Shown: positions 53,261 to 62,182, numbered from the stretch's first letter. The stretch is 64,000 bases of DNA from an uncultured Halobacteriovorax sp. (GCA_913061265.1 CAJXVS010000002.1:372001-436000), one strand, 5' to 3'. Notes: generated from the sequence alone by a model not told the origin. Numbers and translations are program-made.

Positions 53261-53980
53261 GTGAAACTATCAGCACCTATTTATGTATTGAAGAAGAAGG
53301 CGAAGGAACTTAAGCGCTCGGGCGTGATGACGCTTAATGAGGCCTTGGATGTGGTGGCACGGGAGGAAGGGTTTTCTTCTTGGAGCTTGCTTGCCTGTAA
53401 AGGCGAGGAGCTTTTTCCTCGGGACCAAGGGGAGATTCTTGGTTTTTTAAATGCTGGGGATCTTATGCTTATTGGGGCCAGACCTGGGCATGGGAAGACG
53501 ACTTTTGCCCTTGAGCTTTTGGTGCAAGGGATGAGGGAGGAGCGGCAGTGCTTTTTCTTTTCTCTAGAGTACACGTTTAAGGATGTGCTTTCTAAGGTGG
53601 CCGATTTAGATGAGAGTATAGGGGCGAATAATGAGTATCTTCATTTTGATTTTTCTGATGAGATCAGCGCCAGCTATATTGCGGGAAAGGTAACCCCCGG
53701 ATCAATTGTGGTTATCGACTATCTTCAGTTACTCGATCAAGTAAGGAGCAAGCCTTCCTTGCAGTCCCAAGTAGATGAGCTTAAAGAATTTGCTACTGCG
53801 AATGAGTGTATCTTGATTTTTATAAGTCAGGTTGATCGTGAAGCGGATGGGAAGAAGCCTGGGCTTGCGGATGTGCGGCTTCCTAATGAGCTTGATTTAG
53901 ATGTGTTCAATAAAGTTATCTTTATTCATGAAGGGCATCAGTATTTTGTACGCCCAGAAGGAATATTATGGATCGATTAA
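53261..53980 (+). CDS. DnaB-like RecA-fold ATPase
   Basis: 239 residues from a GTG at 53261, chosen because GGAGG lies 5 bp upstream; the first codons (MKLSAPIYVLKKKAKEL) form a small helical DNA-binding-like region. Walker A is GARPGHGKT (72-80), Walker B VIDYLQLL with Asp153, and a later FISQVDR. All are DnaB/RepA-type motifs, but the protein lacks the DnaB N-terminal domain and is half the length of a replicative helicase. It overlaps the start of the nitrilase-domain gene by 13 bp. Its codons are G-rich, unlike the A+T-rich next gene, so the pair may have been joined recently. Confidence 0.82.
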   Translation: MKLSAPIYVLKKKAKELKRSGVMTLNEALDVVAREEGFSSWSLLACKGEELFPRDQGEILGFLNAGDLMLIGARPGHGKTTFALELLVQGMREERQCFFFSLEYTFKDVLSKVADLDESIGANNEYLHFDFSDEISASYIAGKVTPGSIVVIDYLQLLDQVRSKPSLQSQVDELKEFATANECILIFISQVDREADGKKPGLADVRLPNELDLDVFNKVIFIHEGHQYFVRPEGILWID

Positions 53981-56900
53981 TTGCTACAAGACGGAATCGA
54001 CTTGATAGAGATGACTATATTCATGTTTACAGGGCTATACATTCAAAAAGTGTCACACCGGATGATTTTATTCTTATCAGTAAGATAGTTAAGTATAAAA
54101 ACAAAAAATGTGGAACAGAGAAAAGTTCGAAGTTGGCTTTGGCTAAATTTGGAATAATAGATAAAGAGATAATGCGGCTCATTTATCTGGGACTTTTGGT
54201 TCCAGATTTAATAGAAGATTCATTTTCAATTAGTTGGCATTTGGATGAGGCAAATTACACATTAACTAAGTTTTGTCTATCTCTTGTCGAGGGCGTTGAG
54301 TTTGAAGAAGATCTTAAGGCTCCAGAGGTTCTAGATCGATTAATGATTCTAGATGACCTTGCAGATAATAATTTGTCTTATTATTTATCTCTCAGTATTA
54401 ATAATAAGAGTGAATTTAGAAGCTATCTCATCGAAAGGCTTGCTCAGTTATCAAATGAAAATTTGTTTCCTGATTTGGATCGTCCTTTTTCCCCGGGAAT
54501 TGATTGGAAAAATTTTGAATTATCAATTGAAAGACATTATTTCTCTAAACGAGCTATGTCTCCTGATGAAGAAGAATTTTTATTTTGTATTTCAATAGTA
54601 AAGGAATTTACGATACCCGAGTTTGAACAAATCGTTCAGAACTGCAAATCCGCAGTATTAATAATGAGCCTAGGAACACGATTACCAACCAAAATAGAAG
54701 AGATGTTAAAGGTTAGCCCTGTGTCAGCTCTCGTTTCATCAAAGATAGGAGAGGCCATCGCGGACCTATGTTCATATGAAATGTCGATTTGGACTCAAGA
54801 ATCTACTGCGTGGCGATCATATTCATATGACAAAAAAGAAAGTATCACTCCTCCTCTTGAGCTTCTTAAGAAAAAATCAAAAATTGAAGAAAATTCAATT
54901 AAGGGAATTTTACGTTTCATGGACTCTCAATTTCAGACTGGAAATGAAGAAATAGTCCAATCTCAATTAGAGTCTTTTTTTAACTTTACCTTTAAAAGTA
55001 TGGTTAATAGTCAATATTCTTTTAATCAAATGGAATACTCAATTCCTTCTGCGATTAAACAGTTTGTTGAATGTTTAAACAATAATAAGGCCCAGCTAAG
55101 TGACGTGCCTTTTAAAGAATTTCTTAAGTCTTGGTATCATGATTTTGAGAAGCTATACTTTTTCTCACTAGTATTAAGTGATAATAGTCTGGACTCTTCT
55201 ATAGAAAAATTTATTGTATCGGGACTCCTTTCATATATGGAAAATCAATCCGCAAATCCAGAAGAAGTACCTTATATCCCCGATGGAACAAGTTTTAAAC
55301 TAGCTCAAATATCTACAGCTTTTGTAAAAAGAGATGTACTGAAGAGTCAAATACTTAGAACACTTAAGTTTTATACGGAACTGATTATCTACGAGAATGA
55401 AAACAACAAAGAAAAGTATGATCAAGTATTTAAATATCAACAAATATTAGGCTTTTATGTTTCTCTTCTAATGTCTAATGACCTAACTGAATTTAAAGAT
55501 GAAGTTAAAGACTTTATTAAAAATACTATAAAACCAATTCTTGATTCCCAAACGAGTGTCATTCATCTAGGACCATTGAAGTTGTTACCGGATTTGTTTG
55601 CTGAGCATGAGATAAAGATTGATGAACAAAAAATTTTTAACTTAAGAAGTGGTAAAGATATCGTTGCTCTTGAAAAAGTCGACTCAGGAACTAAAGCACG
55701 AATTTTAATTAGTAGGCAAGACTTTAAATCTTTGGATCTTTTGATAAAAAGTGAAGAAGATCTTGAATCTGGAAGTTCAGTTGCAAGCGGACAAAAAAGT
55801 ACTTTAATTTTTAACAAACTTCTTTGCTACCACAATCTGGATAACAATTCAGTTTCAGAAGCAATTGAACTAGTGAGGCTTTTTAATCTAAGCCGCCATT
55901 GTGTGGGAGTCTCAGCTAGCCAGAAGTATCCCCTTGCAATTAAAACGGCACTGTTTGCCAACGATTTCGAGTCGGCATCTCTGTATGCAAAGGATTTTTG
56001 TAAAGAAGAACCTTACAACTTAACAGCATGGGATACTCAAGTCGTAGTGAGTCTTTCTAGTAGAAACGTAGTGGAAGCGTATAGAACTGTGAGTGAAATT
56101 CCAGAAGTCTTTAAGGGGACGCCTCGTTTTAGAGAATTGACTATAGCTGCAAAGGCCATGCTCTCTGGTCTATTTTCAAGTGATGCTAATGAGTTTGCTA
56201 TTAAGTATCAAGATGAAATTAAATATAATTTTACATTACTGTCCCATACTATTTCTCTTCTAATATCTAAGGGAGAGATTAAAAAGGCACAGGAATTGTG
56301 TACGTTGTTTAAGAACTTGAATGTAGGAAAAGATCCAATTGATGAACTAATAGAGGCGATCGAGAAATTCGCAATTTCAGGTTATCAAGAAATATTAGAG
56401 TTTAATAAATTCTTAATTGCTCCTGTTCTGAGGAACTCTGAGTCAATAGTGTTGTTAAAGTTAAAAGAAATCTATAATGGATCTAGCCCAAAAAAGAAAG
56501 TGAAGGTCGCTTGCTTTGGTAGGTCTGCGATTGGAACAAAAGATGAATTGGAAAATGAAAAAAAATCAGATTTTGAAAAGAATACAATTCCATTGGTTAA
56601 AGAATATGTTGATTCAAAAGGGTGCAACTTTGTAGTTTTCTCTGAACTTTCTGTACCATTAAGCAGTATTGAAAAATTAAAAGATATAGCCAGAGATAAA
56701 AGAGTTTGGATTTTAGGAGGTCTTCAATATCGAATTGAAGATAATCCAGATACACAGATAGAAGATGCCCAATTCGTAAACAGTTTTGTTTTTATAGATG
56801 ATCAAGGTAAAGAGACTATAAGTGGTTCAAAGGTCGCGATTTCACCACGTGAATTACGCAATGGGGTTGCTCGAGGCTCAGATGTTCATATTCTTTCAGG

Positions 56901-57249
56901 TACTCCATTAGGGACGATTGCTGTATTAACTTGTTCAGAGTTATATGTTTCTGAATTGAATACTTTGTTAAAGAGAAATGATATCGATTTTATACTTTCA
57001 CCAAGTTACAATAACCATGAGCATATTAAGGAAATTTGTGTTTCTCGTTCTTATGACTTCTTGTCACCAGTTCTTGTCGTAAATGGTAAAAATGAGTCAA
57101 TATTTAGTATGGCATGTTACAAAGGTGACATTCGTAATAAGTTTTCGAAAGATGCTCAAGAGTATATAGAAAAAGATTTCATTGTTGAATTTGATCCAAC
57201 TATTGAATCTTCGAAAAAAAATAAATTTGCAAAAGAAGTTGTAACTTAA
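53968..57249 (+). CDS. 1093-aa helical-repeat protein with C-terminal nitrilase domain, candidate defence effector
   Basis: No signal peptide. Residues 1-850 are helical; about 600-830 has TPR-like helix pairs (for example YPLAIKTALFANDFESASLYAKDF and SKGEIKKAQELCTLFKNL), and 1-550 is unrecognised. Residues about 855-1070 form a carbon-nitrogen hydrolase domain with the complete catalytic set: Glu893 (VFSELSVP), Lys955 (SGSKVAIS) and Cys989 (VLTCSELY). This family hydrolyses nitriles, amides or NAD-like amides. Nitrilase domains occur fused to reverse transcriptases in some defence proteins (DRT type 1), but no polymerase motif (YxDD) is present here. AAGGA ribosome site. Overlap with the ATPase gene suggests joint function. 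Confidence 0.8.
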   Translation: MDRLIATRRNRLDRDDYIHVYRAIHSKSVTPDDFILISKIVKYKNKKCGTEKSSKLALAKFGIIDKEIMRLIYLGLLVPDLIEDSFSISWHLDEANYTLTKFCLSLVEGVEFEEDLKAPEVLDRLMILDDLADNNLSYYLSLSINNKSEFRSYLIERLAQLSNENLFPDLDRPFSPGIDWKNFELSIERHYFSKRAMSPDEEEFLFCISIVKEFTIPEFEQIVQNCKSAVLIMSLGTRLPTKIEEMLKVSPVSALVSSKIGEAIADLCSYEMSIWTQESTAWRSYSYDKKESITPPLELLKKKSKIEENSIKGILRFMDSQFQTGNEEIVQSQLESFFNFTFKSMVNSQYSFNQMEYSIPSAIKQFVECLNNNKAQLSDVPFKEFLKSWYHDFEKLYFFSLVLSDNSLDSSIEKFIVSGLLSYMENQSANPEEVPYIPDGTSFKLAQISTAFVKRDVLKSQILRTLKFYTELIIYENENNKEKYDQVFKYQQILGFYVSLLMSNDLTEFKDEVKDFIKNTIKPILDSQTSVIHLGPLKLLPDLFAEHEIKIDEQKIFNLRSGKDIVALEKVDSGTKARILISRQDFKSLDLLIKSEEDLESGSSVASGQKSTLIFNKLLCYHNLDNNSVSEAIELVRLFNLSRHCVGVSASQKYPLAIKTALFANDFESASLYAKDFCKEEPYNLTAWDTQVVVSLSSRNVVEAYRTVSEIPEVFKGTPRFRELTIAAKAMLSGLFSSDANEFAIKYQDEIKYNFTLLSHTISLLISKGEIKKAQELCTLFKNLNVGKDPIDELIEAIEKFAISGYQEILEFNKFLIAPVLRNSESIVLLKLKEIYNGSSPKKKVKVACFGRSAIGTKDELENEKKSDFEKNTIPLVKEYVDSKGCNFVVFSELSVPLSSIEKLKDIARDKRVWILGGLQYRIEDNPDTQIEDAQFVNSFVFIDDQGKETISGSKVAISPRELRNGVARGSDVHILSGTPLGTIAVLTCSELYVSELNTLLKRNDIDFILSPSYNNHEHIKEICVSRSYDFLSPVLVVNGKNESIFSMACYKGDIRNKFSKDAQEYIEKDFIVEFDPTIESSKKNKFAKEVVT

Positions 57250-57342
57250 CTTTAGATAGCTTTTTCTTTATTGTCATTACCGATATTCTTATAATGATGA
57301 TTGAAATGATAAGTACACTTTTTGAATCTAGGATAAATTAAC

Positions 57343-57705
57343 ATGAATAAAAGAATAATTAATATTGTTATGTTTACTGTTTCTGCATTTGGGTGGTTCA
57401 GTTATCAATGTTCTAGCAATGAAATTGAGCCTGGTTATGTATTTGTATGGGGGAAGGCTATTCTAAGGTTTTTCAATGTAAACAATTCTGTGATTTCGGG
57501 TATTATGGTTACTATCCTGGTCGTCTCAATTGCATTTTTAATTAGAGGAAACTGGAAAACAAGACTAGCGGATAGAATTCTTGGTCCCTTACTTCGTAAA
57601 GCTGAACAAATCAATAATACTTTTTTTAGACTATTTATCTTTCTTTTACTTGGTCATTTAGTTGGGCGATTTTTGTTTACACTTGTGTTAAAAAAAATGA
57701 CCTAG
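57343..57705 (+). CDS. Small membrane protein of unknown function
   Basis: 120 residues with three hydrophobic segments (about 5-20, 46-66 and 94-114) and a basic loop NWKTRLADRIL. AGGA lies about 10 bp before the ATG. No family recognised. It could be an accessory to the nitrilase protein upstream (93 bp gap) or an independent gene. Confidence 0.6.
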   Translation: MNKRIINIVMFTVSAFGWFSYQCSSNEIEPGYVFVWGKAILRFFNVNNSVISGIMVTILVVSIAFLIRGNWKTRLADRILGPLLRKAEQINNTFFRLFIFLLLGHLVGRFLFTLVLKKMT

Positions 57706-57719
57706 TTAAATGTAAGATA

Positions 57720-57765
<46 letters not shown>

Positions 57766-57832
57766 ATGTTCTATATAAGCCTCTATTTAATTCCCGATTT
57801 TTATAAATACTACACTGTGATATAGTTCTCTG

Positions 57833-58576
57833 ATGAATTGTCTAATGTGCGGAAATATTTTGAAAAGATCTGGAGCCTCTGAAGAAATGGATGATTTCGA
57901 TGAGAATATGACAGATGGTCAAATGACCGATTATTTTACTGCATTAGAAATGGGTGATAATGGAAATTGGAATGTCGCTACAACTGAATATAGTTGCATG
58001 TTTTGTCATTATACTATTGAAGAAGTTAGCGATACATTAGAGATTTTCCGTTCATTGATTATAGTGTGGCATGAAAAAGCCAACGAAGACGGGGATATCT
58101 TTTCAAAGTTTGTATTTCAATATCTTTCTTTTGTAGCCCACCTCAAAAATAATCTTTTTTCGGATATTGGATTCGATAGAGGAATGATTCAGAGTCTGAA
58201 AAATGATGAGAGTATTAAAAAAAGATATTTGAGTTTAGTAGAATCAAACTTTGAGATATTTTATGCATGGCAAGAGGTTATAGAAGAGTTAAAAAGAAAA
58301 CCATTGAAGAACTCATCACATGATATCGATAATCCTACAGTTGATGGAAGATGGAATGATACAGATTTAAGGAAGGTTAAGAATCAAAAGTGTTCTAAAA
58401 GAAAGGGGGTTATTTTAAATCATAAGGATTGGGGAAATATGATTGAATTTTGGTATGGAGTAAGAAATAATTTGTTTCATGGTGGTAAAAATCCAGATTT
58501 ACTAAGGGACAGCTTTCTCGTTCTAAATGCTTATATAACACTCAGGGGATTAATGGAGATTGAGTTAAGGATATAA
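57833..58576 (+). CDS. Zinc-ribbon plus HEPN-like protein, putative RNase
   Basis: 247 residues. N-terminal zinc ribbon: Cys3-x-x-Cys6 and Cys55-x-x-Cys58. The C-terminal helical domain ends in GVRNNLFHGGKNP, with Arg211 and His216 forming the Rx4H motif of HEPN ribonucleases, followed by the usual long helix (DSFLVLNAYITLRGLMEIEL). HEPN proteins with this motif are commonly toxins or defence RNases, though some Rx4H proteins are inactive. No paired antitoxin gene is seen beside it. No ribosome site is apparent before the ATG; promoter TATAGT lies about 10-15 bp upstream of the start, so the message may be nearly leaderless. The (TCTA)11 tract lies just upstream. Confidence 0.75.
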   Translation: MNCLMCGNILKRSGASEEMDDFDENMTDGQMTDYFTALEMGDNGNWNVATTEYSCMFCHYTIEEVSDTLEIFRSLIIVWHEKANEDGDIFSKFVFQYLSFVAHLKNNLFSDIGFDRGMIQSLKNDESIKKRYLSLVESNFEIFYAWQEVIEELKRKPLKNSSHDIDNPTVDGRWNDTDLRKVKNQKCSKRKGVILNHKDWGNMIEFWYGVRNNLFHGGKNPDLLRDSFLVLNAYITLRGLMEIELRI

Positions 58577-58679
58577 TTTCTAATGAAAACATATAACTCA
58601 TTTTAATTGAGTGTTTTAACATTCCCATGACAATTCAATTCTGACTTTCTGTTAAGATAATATTTACAGGGAGCTCAGA

Positions 58680-59069
58680 ATAAAAATCACACTAATTGAT
58701 CAGCGTTTTTTCAAAAAAGTAAGCTTTGAGACGGGCTTTAGTTATCAGTCTCTTTTTTTTGGACCATTTTTACATATTTATACAGGTGAGTATTATTTCT
58801 TTTTATTGCATGCTCTTTGTAGTGTGGGGAGCTTTGGGTTCTTTTGGCTGTGGTATCCGTCCTTTTATAATCGCAAACGTATTCGGCAGGCTTTGGAGCG
58901 GGGATTTATTCCTGAGAGTCCTGAGGCTCTGGAAGTGCTTAAGATGGAGCTTGATATGGCAGTAAGTGATCATATTGGGACTTCGGCGTCTGGGTGTGCT
59001 GTGCGGATTACTGAATCGGAAAGGCCTAAGCTTCGGGATCCTTATCCTATGTTTTCAAAATATTCTTAA
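58680..59069 (+). CDS. DUF2628-like membrane protein with apparent ATA start codon
   Basis: 129 codons from 58680. The frame is clearly coding before any ATG/GTG/TTG start: KITLIDQRFFKKVSFETGFS, then the DUF2628-type FFGPFLHIYTGEYY, a membrane segment, and a soluble tail with Cys and Pro. The only codon at a proper distance (6 nt) after GGGAG (58669-58673) is ATA at 58680. An in-frame TTG at 58806 would cut off the conserved FGPF motif. Either ATA is used inefficiently, an ATG has mutated (a pseudogene), or a sequencing error is present. A terminator hairpin follows. Confidence 0.62.
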   Translation: MKITLIDQRFFKKVSFETGFSYQSLFFGPFLHIYTGEYYFFLLHALCSVGSFGFFWLWYPSFYNRKRIRQALERGFIPESPEALEVLKMELDMAVSDHIGTSASGCAVRITESERPKLRDPYPMFSKYS

Positions 59070-59077
59070 TTTGAGAT

Positions 59078-59097
59078 AAGGGCGCTTGCGCGCCCTT
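59078..59097. terminator. Hairpin between converging genes
   Basis: 8-bp stem AAGGGCGC/GCGCCCTT with TTGC loop and a pyrimidine-rich CTTCTTCT after it on the plus strand. It serves the DUF2628-like gene and, from the other side, the 59111-60019 gene. Confidence 0.8.
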
Positions 59098-59110
59098 CTT
59101 CTAGAAATTC

Positions 59111-60019
59111 TTAAGCTACTTCTTTTTGGTCATCTGAACTTGTTGTTTCTGTCTGTTCCTCATCTTCATGAGTTGATGACTCAGGATGGCCTGGAGCTTC
59201 GGAGATATCTGAATACGATTCTTCAGAGAAATCACCTTGAGTCTCAGATCCCTTGTTTTTCTTGGGTTTTGTTTGGTTGAGGTCTTTGAGCAGCTTTTTG
59301 TTCAGCTCAGTACACTCGCCTTTGATAACTTGATTTTCGATTAGATCTCTTACGACGTCTTCGCTAACTTTGACGTCATGGATATCTTGGAGAGTCTTAG
59401 AGACGATTTTTGTTACCTTAGAGCTAAGTAGGATGCTTACGATATCTGAAACGTTAGTGGCCTTCTGGTGCTCTACAACTTTGTCCCAACTTCCGTCTAG
59501 GTATGAGGCCTTTGAGAAGACATAGAAATCTTCGGTTAGGGACTCTATGTCGTTGTTAGTTGAGAAGTCGATGAAGTGGACCATTTCACTACTGGGCTTT
59601 TTGTTTTTTGTGCCTTTCTTTACTTTGAAAAGTTCCCAGCGTTTTCCATTGGTTAGAATGAAAAAGGGAGTGTTTGTGTTTAAGCAATAGGTTCTGGTTT
59701 GCTCTTCGTACTTTTTGGACAGTGGTTGACCAACTGCCTTTGCTTCGATGACAAAATCGATATAATCGGTTTTCTTTTTGGCATAAGGGCTGCCCTGAAC
59801 TCTTACGATATAGTCCAGCCTACCGTTTGATTCTCTTTGCTCAGTCACAAGCTCGTTGTATTTATCAAAACCTAAAACGTCACCTAAAATGTCGTTGATA
59901 ACAATCCTTGCGTCGTCTTCTGATGATTTTGGTTTTGCAATTAATCCCTGAATGATCTGTGTGTACTTTTTTAACTCATTTGAAATGGTTTTTTTGTGTT
60001 TCGATGGAATCCGAATCAT
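59111..60019 (-). CDS. Orphan type I restriction R-protein N-terminal-like nuclease
   Basis: 302 residues. An HsdR-N-type PD-(D/E)XK core: DYIVRVQGSPYAKKKTDYIDFVIEAKAVGQPL, with Asp, Glu-x-Lys (EAK) and the following Gln-type residue, then TRTYCLNTNTPFFILTNGKRWELF. No helicase domain follows. A 60-residue acidic Ser/Glu/Asp/Thr tail ends the protein. AGGAGA ribosome site. These stand-alone proteins are common near defence genes, but function is not established. Not coupled to the hsdR operon; it points the opposite way. Confidence 0.78.
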   Translation of the reverse strand: MIRIPSKHKKTISNELKKYTQIIQGLIAKPKSSEDDARIVINDILGDVLGFDKYNELVTEQRESNGRLDYIVRVQGSPYAKKKTDYIDFVIEAKAVGQPLSKKYEEQTRTYCLNTNTPFFILTNGKRWELFKVKKGTKNKKPSSEMVHFIDFSTNNDIESLTEDFYVFSKASYLDGSWDKVVEHQKATNVSDIVSILLSSKVTKIVSKTLQDIHDVKVSEDVVRDLIENQVIKGECTELNKKLLKDLNQTKPKKNKGSETQGDFSEESYSDISEAPGHPESSTHEDEEQTETTSSDDQKEVA

Positions 60020-60151
60020 ATTTTTCTCCTAGATAGGGAGTCTTCTCGGTTGATTTTTTAAACCCGAAAGTTAGGAATTATTAAATATTCTTCTTTTGAA
60101 CGAATACGGGACATTAATTAAGTTCGCAGATCGTGACTTGCTTCAGAGATT

Positions 60152-60225
60152 CTTTTCAATAGGTACCTTTTCAATAGGTACCTGGTTACTTGTAGAAATG
60201 AAAAAGGGCGCTGGCGCGGCCTTCC
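60152..60225 (-). repeat. GGTACC element with 15-bp tandem duplication and hairpin
   Basis: Perfect tandem CTTTTCAATAGGTAC (60152-60166 and 60167-60181), then CTGGTTACTTGTAGAAATGA, then a G+C-rich inverted stretch (GGGCGCTGGCGCGGCC). On the minus strand this reads hairpin, T-run, CATTT, CAAGTAACCAGGTACC as at 41948-41998. It sits between divergent genes. Confidence 0.65.
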
Positions 60226-60298
60226 TTTAAATTCCTGATTTTGCTCAAGTCTGACGAATAATTTTAAGTATTTATCCCTGATATCCGATAAAATCTGT

Positions 60299-61180
60299 AT
60301 GGACAATAAGAAGGGAGATCTCTCCCTAAAAGAAATGCAAGAGATGATGAATCTGTTTCAGTATTTTCAAGTCTATATAGATATTGAACTGAAGGAGAGG
60401 CTGAAGTCCAAGATTAGTGAAGAAGACTCGGCTGAAGCTATTTCATGTATCTCTGGAATCGTTAAGGATTCTTACAAGCACGAAACCAAATTTCAAAAAA
60501 TTGATAAAGACTCTTTTTATAATTTATTTGAAGAGGTTGAGAAAGAACACTTTGATGAGTTCATTAATCTAGCAATGCCTGAGGAACTAGCTGAGGGCAA
60601 AACAGACCTTTTTCAATTTCTGGGAAAAGAGCTACATGAAGATTTTTATTCAGATAATTTATCTTCAATTATGGATTCCTATCAAACAGGAGACTTTTCA
60701 AATCTTTTGATAGAAAAAATTGGAAGTAAGTTTAACTTTGATTTTAACGATTTTAATAAAGTAATCACTCGTAGGGAAGTACCCCTTAGTGCCTTTGAAG
60801 AAAAAGGCACCTACGCTTCTATGAGAATCGATATCGTAGCAGAGTTTGGCGATAATATTCTTCTCATAGAAAATAAGACCAAAACCTCGGAGCATGATAA
60901 CCAGACTCAGAGATATTATAATGCCGTTGCTAGAAAGTATCCCAAAGAGAATATCTATTGCTTATTCTTGGCCCCAAGCCTTCAAGAGTTTTCTTGTCCT
61001 GAGTTTAAGTTCTTCAGTTACTTTGATCTCTTCTTGATCTTGACGGAAGTTTATGGAGAGTTCGCCGGAGAGATTAACAACAAGCATATTGAACCATTTT
61101 ATAATGAATTAAAAAGAATATTTTTTGATCCCGAAAGAAAAGCCATTTTAAATGCTAAAAAATATAGGAGCGTTTCATGA
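60299..61180 (+). CDS. PD-(D/E)XK nuclease-superfamily protein
   Basis: 293 residues. The catalytic-type core is at about 180-215: MRIDIVAEFGDNILLIENKTKTSEH, i.e. Asp then ExK (ENK) and a downstream Gln/Tyr helix (QTQRYYNAV), as in PDDEXK_4 proteins. N-terminal 150 residues are helical and unassigned. Its last codons overlap the next gene by 4 bp, so the two form a coupled pair. DNA endonuclease is likely by family; specificity is unknown. Confidence 0.82.
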   Translation: MDNKKGDLSLKEMQEMMNLFQYFQVYIDIELKERLKSKISEEDSAEAISCISGIVKDSYKHETKFQKIDKDSFYNLFEEVEKEHFDEFINLAMPEELAEGKTDLFQFLGKELHEDFYSDNLSSIMDSYQTGDFSNLLIEKIGSKFNFDFNDFNKVITRREVPLSAFEEKGTYASMRIDIVAEFGDNILLIENKTKTSEHDNQTQRYYNAVARKYPKENIYCLFLAPSLQEFSCPEFKFFSYFDLFLILTEVYGEFAGEINNKHIEPFYNELKRIFFDPERKAILNAKKYRSVS

Positions 61181-61800
61181 ACGAAAAGAAGTTTTCACCC
61201 CTCTCTCTACAGTATTCCCTGCATATTAATCATATTAATAAGGCCAGAGAGCACTTTGAGCATGAAATGGCTTCATTTATTGGTGATGTCTCCGATATCC
61301 TCCGAAGCTCTTTAAATGAAAAGTTTCTTGAGAAGGAAGGTCTGAGTATCGAAGAATGTGACGTTAATAAACTTAGCGGTTCAGGTCGGCTTTATTCCCT
61401 TAATGTGAGGACTTCCTTTAAAATTATGTTCAAACCAAAAGGTAAAACGAGTAAAAGGTTTGAGATAGGTCAGATTAATACTGGTATTAAATTTGAAGAT
61501 AACTTACAGAACTATTCTTGGTTTTTAAACTTTCATAACTCCAATAAGCTTGACCGGCAAATCGATGAAAGATGCCGCGACATGATTCATCAACTTAAAG
61601 GTGAAGAAAAGGAATCTTTTCAAAACTCGATTCACTATAAGAGTGACTCTCTATATTTCTTTAAGAAAGAAGTTAATGAGAGTTTCTCAAAAGATATTGA
61701 GGAACCTATCTTTGGCGTTTGTGAAATGCTTCTTCAATCTATTAGAAGGAGTGAAGACTATTTGAAGATCTATGCTAAGAAAATTAAGGTCGCTGCTTAA
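61177..61800 (+). CDS. Unknown partner of the PD-(D/E)XK protein
   Basis: 207 residues, no signal peptide, mixed helix/strand. ATGA overlap with the preceding nuclease gene. Notable segments are the N-terminal helices (YSLHINHINKAREHFEHEMASF) and a lysine-rich FKIMFKPKGKTSKRFEIGQINTG strand pair, suitable for nucleic acid. No family recognised. By context it could be a regulatory, specificity or protective partner of the nuclease. Confidence 0.68.
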   Translation: MNEKKFSPLSLQYSLHINHINKAREHFEHEMASFIGDVSDILRSSLNEKFLEKEGLSIEECDVNKLSGSGRLYSLNVRTSFKIMFKPKGKTSKRFEIGQINTGIKFEDNLQNYSWFLNFHNSNKLDRQIDERCRDMIHQLKGEEKESFQNSIHYKSDSLYFFKKEVNESFSKDIEEPIFGVCEMLLQSIRRSEDYLKIYAKKIKVAA

Positions 61801-61825
61801 TAATCATTTTTCAAAAGGATGACTT

Positions 61826-62182
61826 ATGTCTGAAGACCTAAAAAAATCGGCTAAGGAGTGGTTTAAGAAGGCCACTGACGTTGCTACAGAAACGGCTACG
61901 GCCATAAAATCTGAGTACGACGGCTCTGAATTAAAGAAGAATGTTGATGAAAAGCTTAAAGAGACTGAAAAGGTTCTCGATGACCTGGGAGTAACTGAGA
62001 AAGCCAGTGAGATTAGCTCTTACACTTCAGATCAGTTCGATAAAGTCTCAGGAAGTAAGATCCTTGAACTCGTTGAAGAGAGGCTATCTAAACAGGACTC
62101 TTATAACGACCTTTTAGCCGAAAAACTAGACGAGGCCCTCAACCGGGTTTCTGAACTAGAGAAAAAACTAGGATCTAAATGA
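61826..62182 (+). CDS. Small amphipathic-helical protein
   Basis: 118 residues, nearly all predicted helix, acidic/basic alternation (KSAKEWFKKATDVATETATAI, VLDDLGVTEKASEI), ending in a coiled coil (LNRVSELEKKLGSK). Looks like apolipoprotein- or YtxH-type helical proteins. AGGA ribosome site. The stop codon overlaps the next gene's start by 4 bp, so it is probably a partner, possibly an inhibitor or membrane tether, of the following protein. Confidence 0.7.
   Translation: MSEDLKKSAKEWFKKATDVATETATAIKSEYDGSELKKNVDEKLKETEKVLDDLGVTEKASEISSYTSDQFDKVSGSKILELVEERLSKQDSYNDLLAEKLDEALNRVSELEKKLGSK

Noticed and set aside
53968-57249. Reverse transcriptase-nitrilase (DRT1) protein
   Set aside because: The nitrilase part fits, but no polymerase motif is found in the 850 preceding residues.
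58726-58965. Alternative frame over the DUF2628-like gene
   Set aside because: The frame from 58680 carries the FGPF motif and a plausible ribosome site; the other is a shadow.
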